From contig CP136066.1 of assembly GCA_032622095.1 (NCBI GenBank), forward strand, positions 172,111,164-172,175,163: a stretch of DNA of 64,000 nucleotides. The letters run 5' to 3'. How positions within the stretch are numbered: position 1 is the stretch's first letter; each line of letters opens with the position of its first letter. The notes beneath the pieces are model-generated. The model was not told where the DNA came from, did not search any database, and was given only the letters and a program-made list of their open reading frames with translations. Below, piece by piece: positions 22,320 to 31,171 of the stretch. The stretch is from Siphonodentalium dalli. Its lineage: Eukaryota; Mollusca; Scaphopoda; Gadilida; Siphonodentaliidae. The position numbers and the translations under genes are program-made.

Positions 22320-22480
22320 GAACCCAATAGGTGACACTGGACGAAATTTGGAATTTAATTTCATGTAATCGTCACGTATTTTCCACATACACTTATATTC
22401 ACTTATACGTTCTGTTTACGAGAAACAACAAACTCCAATGCTACGAATAATTGAAATTAGCATAATCCATGTAACCCAAT

Positions 22481-22531
<51 letters not shown>

Positions 22532-22700
22532 CTTTGGAAGATAATTATAAGACATTTATCTGAAAATAGAGGGAAATATGTAAGTTGGCACGATAAACAA
22601 ATAAACAATATTAAAAACATAGGACACCGGTATATTTTGCCTGGAAAATATAAATAGAAAAAACAAATTATACACATGTTATGTCCCAACTCGAAATTTC
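22320..22700. repeat. Fragment of the 38-51 kb repeat block, with a (TA)n microsatellite
   Basis: From TTGGAATTTAATTTCATGTAA onward it follows the order found downstream of the small ORF family at 38.4, 42.6 and 50.6 kb (ATCTGAAAATAGAGGGAAATATG and neighbours). A (TA)n run occupies 22,485-22,530. The apparent 82-codon minus-strand frame across it is an Ile/Tyr artefact of the microsatellite. Confidence 0.7.
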
Positions 22701-23315
22701 ACGACTTAGTGAATTTGTGAGCGATTTTGCTTTGCGTCGCTTACAATTATGGAATTTTTTATGGGTAATTAATTCAACTTTTTTTTGTGTGATATACTAA
22801 GTAATAAACGTGTTCCCCGCGTTATATTTTCAATTCCCTGTCAAAACATCACAAAGTTCGAAGGTTTTGTACTGGTGCAATATGATCTCCTCGGACGTTA
22901 ATCAGAGTAGAGATTCATGGCATGATCTAATGAGCAATCAGTTGAAAGCGAATCCACACACCTGCCTCTCGTCTCTTTATATTATCTGAATATCCATTCA
23001 AAGGAATGAACTTGAGATCAACGTCTGGTCGCGTGTATCATTATACTGGTCCCTAACATATAACATAGTATTGATTACCTTGATAGTCCTTTCAGAGCAA
23101 TGTGTGATCACATGACACTCTTTGAGCACACATCCATATCACCAATCTCTTCACGGAAAACCCCTGGAAGGCAATACAAATTAAAAACATAAAAACATAT
23201 CGCTATGTAAATATACGTTTATGTCGTCATCTTGATATCTTGTTAACATGTGTATTTCATACATCCACCCTCCATCCGCCTCATCAACGTATCCGCAATG
23301 GCGTTATGCTTCTTG

Positions 23316-23599
23316 ATTGATTGGGGTTTTTTCAACAACTAAGGCCATATCAAGACATTGCCAGTTTTAGTGGTGGAGGAAATCCGCACACTTACGGCTA
23401 ATCTAACTGATTTCAATGACTTATAAACTCGTCGACCATGTGCGGCAAACCACTGGCAAGTAACGTACAACTCCACCAGATAACGATTTCGTGTTAAAAA
23501 GTCCACGATGGAAACATGGATTTGAACCCCCATCGCCAGCGCTGGAGGGCGAGACGGCTTGGAGTTGTACCACTAACCGACTGAACCACCGAGGCCATC
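23316..23599 (-). mobile_element. tRNA-derived SINE (family 2) with 12-bp TSD
   Basis: On the minus strand the head GGTGGTTCAGTCGGTTAGTG (A-box) is followed by GGGGGTTCAAATCC (B-box), a body with GTGCGGATTTCCTCCACCAC and a short AATCAATCAAG tail. The exact 12-bp repeat TTATGCTTCTTG flanks it (23,304-23,315 and 23,600-23,611). It differs in sequence from family 1. Full or partial relatives lie at 50,240-50,549 (+), 23,703-23,868 (+), 25,478-25,650 (-) and 62,828-62,875 (tail only). Confidence 0.92.
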
Positions 23600-23707
23600 T
23601 TATGCTTCTTGTGGAGCCGTGGAATGCTAGCATACCAGACGATGTAACCGTGATGCGAAACACAGGTGCTCAGTTGGCTCACTTTATGGATCACAATTAT
23701 GTGGAGT
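23549..23707. repeat. 157-bp direct repeat unit, source copy
   Basis: It spans the SINE head, the right TSD and about 95 bp of flank, and recurs at 24,305-24,463 with a constant offset of 756 bp and about one substitution. The duplication therefore happened after the SINE inserted. Confidence 0.85.
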
Positions 23708-24245
23708 TACTCGCCGTTGGTTTGCCGCACGTGGTCTACGAGTTTCTAACGTATCAGCCATGTTAGATTAGCCGCAAGTGTGCGGATTTCCTCCACGACA
23801 AAACTGGAAATGTCGTGAAATGGCCTCAGTTGCTGAACGCGACGCGACATCAAACTTGAAACCCCAATAAATCAACTATTTGTAAAGCATAAATGCTGCC
23901 AATATAACTATTGTCAATTTACATTAAATGCAGAAATAATGTGAAAGGAATTTATTTATGTCTGGCGAAATCATTCATGTCTTGAATAAGAGTTCGCGTG
24001 TTTAAATGCTTTAACAATGCGCCATCGTCCTCTCGCTATCACCATCGTCTATCTGCAGTATCATTATCACCGTCATCGTCGTCCACAACATCGTCAATAG
24101 CAACCACGACTACAAATCATCATAGTCAATATCGTTATCCTCGAATCAGCAACTGGTTTCTTGATATATATTCCCCATAACGAATTATGGGGTATATAGG
24201 AATAAGCTTGTCAGTCCGTGGACGCAAATGCAAAAGACTTAGTTT
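23700..24245. repeat. Left arm of a large inverted duplication
   Basis: Roughly 540 bp that recurs inverted at 25,100-25,640. Both arms contain a SINE family 2 tail at the outer end, then GAAAGGAATTTATTTATGTC, a segment of simple ATCATCGTC-type repeats, and GCTTGTCAGTCCGTGGACGC at the inner end. Confidence 0.85.
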
Positions 24246-25099
24246 TTAGTCATTTTTTAACTTTGCACAAATATTTAGTAACATGGGAGGGAATCTGTAC
24301 ACTTGCGAGACGGCTTGGAGTTGTACCACTAACCGACTGAACCACCGAGGCCATCTTATGCTTCTTGGGGAGCCGTGGAATGCTAGCATACCAGACGATG
24401 TAACCGTGATGCGAAACACAGGTGCTCAGTTGGCTCACTTTATGGATCACAATTATGTGGAGTACACCTCATTTAACTATCAACAACGGTGGAACATGTG
24501 ACACCAGGTACACTTATGTGACGTGATCATCAGCTAATTTAAAATGGCCGATCGACGAAGAATATTCCAATATGATATACTTAGTTTCTACCTATGATAT
24601 ATATAGTATCATATGTCAAATAGAAACATTTAATATGAATAATAACCTAAGTTTCACCTTATTTGAGAAAACAATTGAATCAATTATTATCTGACAGTAG
24701 TGAAATAATTGGGCAATGTAAAACGTGTACGGAGTTGGACAGTCTAGTCCTGAGATTTTGTAAGCAGGCTCTGAAGATGAAATGGTATATGCTCTCAAGT
24801 CGTGGGAAAACAAATAAGCGAGTAACTTGGCTCTCATGCATTAATGGGATAATTGTCTCTTCGGGCAAAACCACGTATGGGATCCCGGATTAACAGACTT
24901 TCCGGTTCTGATATTAGGATAGATTTAAAGATGAATTTATACAAAATTGGTCGTGCGACATCGATAGTTGATCACGGTGTCAATGTTATCGGCATTGTAA
25001 AAGTAAAATGTATCGGAAATAGTCGGACGGGCCTCATAATCGCAAGTGTACAGCTTCCCATGTTATTAAATATTTGTACCAAGTTAAAACATGACTGAA
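24246..25099. other. Spacer of the inverted duplication
   Basis: It holds the copied SINE head and flank (24,305-24,463). The remainder is unassigned. The open frame at 24,663-24,893 (76 codons) has no recognised motif. Confidence 0.5.
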
Positions 25100-25640
25100 A
25101 ACTAACTCTTTTGCATTTGCGTCCACGGACTGACAAGCTTATTCATATATACCCCATAATTCGTTTTGGGGAATATATAACAAGTAACCAGGATATCGAT
25201 AAGGACTATGATGAATTGTAGTCGTGGTTGCTATTGTTGATTATGTGGACGACGATGACGGTGATAATGATACTGCAGAGAGACGATGGTGATAGCGAGA
25301 GGACGATGACGCATTGTTAAAGCATTTAAACACGCGAACTCTTATTCAAGACATGAATGATTTCGCCAGACATAAATAAATTCCTTTCACATTATTTCTG
25401 CATTTAATGTAAATTGACAATAGTTATTTGGCATTATGCTTTACAAATAGTTGATTTATTGGGGTTTGATGTCACGTCGCGTTCAGCAACTAAGGCCATT
25501 TCACGACATTTCCAGTTTTTGTCGTGGAGGAAATCCGCACACTTACGGCTAATTTAACAGTGATTTCAATGGCTGATAAACTCGTCGACCATGTGCGGCA
25601 AACCAACGGCGAGTAATTGGCAACGTCACCAGATAACGAA
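25100..25640. repeat. Right arm of the inverted duplication
   Basis: Reverse complement of 23,700-24,245 with a few per cent divergence. The SINE tail (25,478-25,650, minus) continues slightly further outward than in the left arm, so the breakpoints of the two arms differ. Confidence 0.85.
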
Positions 25641-25799
25641 TTCGAGTTACAAAGTCCCGCTTGAATTACCTTGATGATTTTGCCGGAGTCGATATATCTC
25701 AAATAGCATAGTGTGCTTATGGCTATTTGTATGAACTTAATGATAGGTGTGGACTTAACCCTTTCAGTGCCAGGTCCGATTTTTGTATCAACCCATATA

Positions 25800-25922
25800 C
25801 CCTGTGCCAATGCATTCTCTTATATATGCGAGTCGACCATAGGTCGCCTCGCATATATAAGAGAATGCATTGGCCTAACAATTTTTTACAATTTTAATAA
25901 TTTTTTCTTATATTCTTTAAAG
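25800..25922. mobile_element. Hairpin-pair element, truncated copy (left hairpin only)
   Basis: CCCTGTGCC starts at 25,800 and the 69-nt palindrome occupies 25,806-25,874. The spacer resembles copy 1 at 207-250 and then stops near 25,920. The right hairpin is missing. TA precedes the left end, as at copy 1. Confidence 0.75.
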
Positions 25923-25952
25923 AATCCGTTGAAAAATCGTGTTCTTCTAGTG

Positions 25953-26540
25953 CGTTAATGACATTCCTTGGAATTAAATATGATACACCTGAACTCAAAC
26001 TTATATTTACAGTTGACAGAAATTCAAAAATTTGATTAGCTTGTGGTTGAGTAAACAAAAATCCAGTTTAAAAGAATTGCAATCCCTGCTTGGGAAGTTA
26101 CATTTTATTAGCCAGTGCATTAGACGAGGTAGATTAATTGTTTCTAGATTACTTGCATGGATTACAGAAATTAAATCATATCCGAAGAAACAGCGAGTAA
26201 TCCTCAATTTCGAAGAAATGATTTAATGTGGTAATCTAAACGTGCCTATTAGGGTGCAATGAACTTTTCAACGAGGAATGTTTCCATGCATCCTGTCCAT
26301 CAATCATAGATGAAGAACTAGATATTAATTCAGTTTACAGGGAAACAGGTTAAAATTGTTGTAACAACCAAGTATCAGTGACAATAGTAAATACTGGAAA
26401 AGCTAGAAACAAATTTCTGCAGTCTTCTCTTAGACGAATCTGCTTAATTTCAATTTGACATTAGATGTGTACACCTTCCCGGTGACGCCTATATAATCTC
26501 ATTTTTGTTATCTAGATGATACTCTGACCCAGAATCATAC
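25953..26540 (+). pseudogene. DIRS/Ngaro-like retrotransposon remnant (end of RT and RNase H)
   Basis: Translation across shifted frames gives FLGIKYDTPELKL (about 25,963-26,000), then LQSLLGKLHFISQCIRRGR and SRLLAW (26,070-26,160), then CNNQVSVTIVNTGKARNKFL (about 26,360-26,420) and HLPGDAY with LLSR (about 26,475-26,515). This order (FLGI..DT, SLLGKL...GR.F..RLL, DNQ.SV..INTGK.RN, HLPG...LLSR) is characteristic of the RT C-terminus and RNase H of tyrosine-recombinase retrotransposons. Stops and frame changes show it is dead. No YR domain or repeat ends were found. Confidence 0.7.
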
Positions 26541-27119
26541 ACACACTGCCTGTAATGTATGTCAAGCAATGAGTTTTATGGCAACATTATTTTCATTAAA
26601 CAGGTCTGACACTTTTGCCAATTGCTGTATGTACACCAATCGGCGTATATACCTATATCGACATATAAAATTGATAGACGCATCACATATCACCTCAGTT
26701 TTATGGGAAATTTGCAACAACCACGAAATTCCGCAACATGTCGTCTAGTTCTAGGCTTAGTATGTACGTTTATGATCACAACTGGACGCAAAATACGTAG
26801 GGAAAAAAACGAACTTTTATGCGGCGAAGCGAATCGACTGTCCGTTGAAAAGCTGTTTACATATGCAAGCTGACCTGAATGTGTGATAAAACGTGATTAT
26901 TACCAAATTTACAGATTCAGAAGAGCATCTTGACAACATCTGAGGAAGATGCAGCCATAGCTGTAACCAGTAGTGAAGAAGAGACTCGTCGTTGACTGAC
27001 TAAAACAGGTAGGGGAAATGTTTTATTAATTAAATTGCTCACACAGTAGGTTTTCTCAACGTATGGAAAGCCGATTCGACAAAACAGGTCAATTTATCAA
27101 TTTCAAGCCCGAAACATTC

Positions 27120-27515
27120 CCCAATCGGCGTATACACCTCGATCGCCGTATACAATTAGACTCTACAAGTCTCAAATTCAAGTCGGACAACTCTCCCAGT
27201 CGGAGCATATAGTCAATCGGCGTATATACCTCGATCGACGTATATACAATTGATAGACTCTACAAGTCTCAAATTCAAGTTCGACAACTCTCCCAGTCGG
27301 AGCAAATACGTAAAGCGGCGTATATACATCGTTCGCCGTATATACAATTGATATATACACGTCTCAAATTCAAGTTCGACAACTCTCCCAGTCGGAGAAA
27401 ATACGTAAATCGGCGTATATACATCGTTCGCCGTATATACAATTGATATGTACACGTATCAAATTCAAGTTCGACAACTCTCCCGGTCGGAGCATATACG
27501 CCAATCGGCGTATAT
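27120..27515. repeat. About 96-bp minisatellite, four units
   Basis: GACAACTCTCCCAGTCGGAG or a close variant starts at 27,186, 27,283, 27,379 and 27,473 (spacing 97, 96, 94). Each unit also holds CGGCGTATATAC and CGCCGTATATACAATTGATA. A related single unit lies at about 26,635-26,690. The open frames across it are repeat artefacts. Confidence 0.85.
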
Positions 27516-27745
27516 ATCTTGCATTACTTCACCTAGTTAAGTGGGCACGCATATTCCATTTATTAGGTATTTTAATTACCAATACCCTGATATAGCTTGA
27601 GAGCGGCATTGATCAATGCAAGCATCACTTGTTCAATAATCATGTAGCAACAAAAGAACCACGACCTACCTCTACCCGCTGGTAAGATATGACCATTGCG
27701 TTGCGCAGGTGACACAAAGCTCAAAAACAATATTTTTTTTACAGA

Positions 27746-29997
27746 ATGCCGACAAGAAAGCAGAAGCAGTAGTGCAGTTGCCTGCAACACACCCAACTAG
27801 CAGCCGGCAAATATTATAAGGTGGAGGCCATAGATGCGAAGCGAATTCGCCAATCAACGATAACTGCCTTGGAAACAAATGGGCTTCTCACTAAGACTAC
27901 TGCTAAGAAAGGTAATATATGCACATCGTGTAGCGAGTATGCTACGGACAAATTAATACCCTCCACTGATGAAATACCCGGACCGGCAACAGACAGTGAG
28001 CAGTACCCCGATGTCGACAGTATTATCAATGCTATCAACCGAAATATGTATACAAATGATGAGCTTGCGCAAATTGCAACTGTCATAGGCAATGCTATAA
28101 GCAGAGAGATATTCCAAGAATCTGTCGGCAGAAGCTGTTCTACAATGGATATTGAGACATGGAAACGCCAGTCACCAACGTCATGGGTATCAAATTCCAA
28201 CAAAATATTGCTAAAATTCCTTGAAGGTGCGTCTGGTATCAACGTGGACAATTGTGTGAATGAAAAAAAACCTCAAGTCGCTAATGATGGCAATAGAGGA
28301 GATATACCATTGCAGAAATTTACACCACGTAGGACGTTTATCGTATACCATCGCGTTGATAAGCTACTTCATAACATCTAGTAAGACAGTATGTTGTCTC
28401 AATTCAGCTGTGCATCCGTCACCAGGCTATACCACCATCCTGAACTGGTTCAACACTCGATCGGAGATTGCATTAGAATGTCCAGAGAATAGCGACATGG
28501 TCACTTTTTTCGACAACAACCAAGTCATTTGCAGACGCTGGCGAATGGTTGCTGATGCAAAGCCGCAGCTGAGTGTCACCACCAACATATTGCACCTGAT
28601 TCCAGACCCAGCAATGGATTGCAGATCCAGCCGATTTTCTCACCTGTGGTATGGATGAACACCACCAACACAACACATCTACCCCTCTACAATGAACATC
28701 CGGAAGTCTTCCGGAATTACCGCAACAGCTATATTACGGAACGGCTTTCGAAAGTGTTTGACAGATTACAGGTAGAAAAAGATGTACTGATAGACGACGT
28801 GGACGCTGACACTGCGCAGGTTCTATATCAAGCCAGAACTCTTCCTTCAGCCAGAAACAGGTGACTTTCGACGCTAAGGGCAAACCTCATTTTCCATCAA
28901 CCTCATCCGCCATCGATCCATACGCTTTCGTGCCTTCGATTCACCATCCACTCCACCAACTGCACAGCTCAGCGACCCAATGATGACGAACCCATGTTCG
29001 TTTCAATCGACCAACAAAGTTTTAAAACATCTGCAGGACATCAATTTGCAAGAACGGAAATGGACTATAGTTGGCTGCGATGGTTGTCCATATCTGTTGG
29101 TGTGCAAACTGACAGAGAGCACCTTCACGTGCCCGAGATGTGCATAAGAAATTCATGGCATAAACAACTTCATCACCCACATGAAAGCGGAGCACAAGAC
29201 GACAACCGACAGCACATCTGCATTAGCACAGGATGTTCGGCAATTTACTACCACTGCCTGGCGTCAGGCCCATGGAAATGAACATGGTGAAAGGTTTGTT
29301 CAGGTTGCTGTGGGATGTCGTGCTTGTCGATATGGCGAAGATGCTCGGGTTCCTATCACCTAAAGCCCTAGCATGTTGCCAAGCCGTGTACGACCACCAT
29401 AAAGGATGGCAAATGTTTCAGATTATGTTAGAGGGTACGACTGACGAACTATTGTTGCCATATTGCCGCCAATGCAAACAGACAGACGTGCGCCCAACAC
29501 TAGAGGGATATTTCAGATGGCTGCAGACTGTCAAGAGTCGCAACTATATCTTTATGGCGGATGCTGTTTTTGTATATACATTTGCACTACATCTATATAG
29601 AACAGCAATAACCACAATGTCATGGATTCTGCACACGCAAAATTTGCTCCGCTAATTTATTCGCTAAATATGCCACACTACCAGGAAATCATCATGAGAG
29701 ATCGGCTACTGAATCACCAAGCACCACCCAAAGTCGCCGATTTCCCGAATAAACATAGAACAATGACCATGTCGGGGAAACACGTCTCAGCACGAAGGAG
29801 GTGACTTCATCTTAGAGAATAAAAATCGCCGAGTTAAGATGTGTCTCCCGCCCGGACTGCCGAATGAAAAGCGTTGGTTGAGAGCCTCTAGATCGGTCGA
29901 CCTCCTTCAGTCGGTAAATATATTAATAGAGCATAAAGTCACGGATCCGCATGCACAACACAAATCATCATGCACCAATCATCGGTTACCGGAATAA
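27746..29997 (+). pseudogene. Frameshifted transposon-like gene, probably DUF6589 family
   Basis: Starts at an ATG just after a strong acceptor-like TATTTTTTTTACAG (27,731-27,744). The reading, with frame changes, holds CSCLQ and ICTSC (possible Zn ligands), YYKVEAIDAKRIRQ, SPGYTTILNWFN (about 28,420), FDNNQVICRRW (28,510), NPCSFQSTNKVLKH and CDGCPYLLVC (29,000-29,100), LLPLPGVRPMEMNMVKGLF (29,240), DDHHK-like VYDHHKGWQ, DELLLPY, FAPLIYSLNMPHYQE (29,640) and GDFILENKNRRVKM (29,800). I recall this order from large repetitive metazoan and fungal proteins grouped as DUF6589; their function is unknown to me and transposon origin is suspected. A TAG at codon 9 (27,770), a TAA near 29,145 and at least four frame changes break it. 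It could be a pseudogene, or a living gene in an error-containing assembly. A same-strand exon at 32,300 may belong to it. Confidence 0.55.
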
Positions 29998-30400
29998 TTG
30001 ATATCACATTAACATACATAATCATCTACCATGCAGTGTAATATCGGTCACTTGGGGTAATTTTGACTAACACACGACTTAACGAGACTAACTCCAGGTT
30101 GATTACGTTCACAGAACAAAATCTTAATTTACGATGTGTCTTTATATCCATTGGCACATAATGTGCAGCGAATAAAAGTGCACGATTGAAACGGGAGAAG
30201 ACAATGAAAAGGATAATCATAAATGATATACATATTTCAGAACTTCGCCACATAACTGGAGACGTTCTTGTGTGGAAAAAAGGTTATATAGACAACAATG
30301 ATTCCGGGACTCGAATAATAAACAGCTGACCAAACCAAAGAATAAACGTTGCAGCACAACATTAATTACATTTGCATTAAGTTACATTATTTTTCATCAC
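29998..30400. other. No gene recognised
   Basis: AT-rich. The short minus-strand frame at 30,026-30,253 shows no recognised motif. Confidence 0.4.
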
Positions 30401-30535
30401 CATTAGTGGCAGACAAAGCCTTCTCGGTCCACAACAGCTTAGGATATCGGTTGTGATGATACTGATGAAACAGCATCATCCCAACCGATATCCCAAGCTG
30501 CTGTGGTTCGAGAAGACCTGGTTTACATTAGTGGC
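30401..30535. mobile_element. Palindromic foldback with 10-bp flanking repeat
   Basis: The arms TTCTCGGTCCACAACAGCTT (from 30,421) and AAGCTGCTGTGGTTCGAGAA (to 30,514) pair with few mismatches, and the stem continues inward through GGATATCGGTTG. CATTAGTGGC occurs on both sides (30,401-30,410 and 30,526-30,535), a 10-bp TSD if the element is 30,411-30,525. TSDs of that length suggest a Mutator-like origin. Confidence 0.7.
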
Positions 30536-30659
30536 CGATTAATCATAATGGCACATTCATAGTCATTTTGACTATATGATTTTGATCGTTACCAGTATAC
30601 ACCAAAGCCATTATTACTGTTCTACTTTAATAATTATATAGACAACACTTTTGACTAAC

Positions 30660-31165
30660 GCAGGCCGCACACGGCGCAATTTAGTACCATTTTGTATAGC
30701 TTATTTGGAGTTATCATTAAACCTCCAGTGCATAATGAGGTTATTTTATACACCCTTTGTTATTGGGGAGGGTATATAAGGAGTTATTATACCTCCTTTA
30801 TTAAGTTATATGGAGTTATCATTAAACCTCCATGGTGGGCGAGGGTATAATATTTGCCAAACATGGACCTTGTTTTTGTTTTATTTAGCCAGAGTTCCTC
30901 TTATGTTTATGAGTACACCTCATGTCCTTTCTGTATTTCCAAACTTCTGACCAACATACTAACATGTAAACTTTACTAACCGTTTTTCTCATTGGACCTA
31001 GCATATAACATGCACCGATTTCTGACACTTCTGACTTCATCATGTATCTCACCTGATTACATGGAATGGTAAATAATACAGCTGAGTCTAACTACATATT
31101 ATGTCGTGAAAAAGTAATTATTATTGGAAATAGTACAAAATTAATAATACATGTAGTAATGTTAA
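30660..31165. other. Short internal repeats, no gene
   Basis: GGAGTTATCATTAAACCTCC occurs at about 30,709 and 30,812, and related GAGG/CCTC words lie between, so the stretch can fold on itself. It lies downstream of the minus-strand gene's stop at 31,172. Confidence 0.5.
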
Positions 31166-31171
31166 CAGGAA

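Noticed and set aside
22441..22689. 82-codon minus-strand frame with an Ile/Tyr run
   Set aside because: It is created by the (TA)n microsatellite at 22,485-22,530; the flanks belong to a non-coding repeat.
27178..27455. Short proteins with the repeated peptide MYISIVYTANDVYTP
   Set aside because: They follow the 96-bp minisatellite period and have no independent support.
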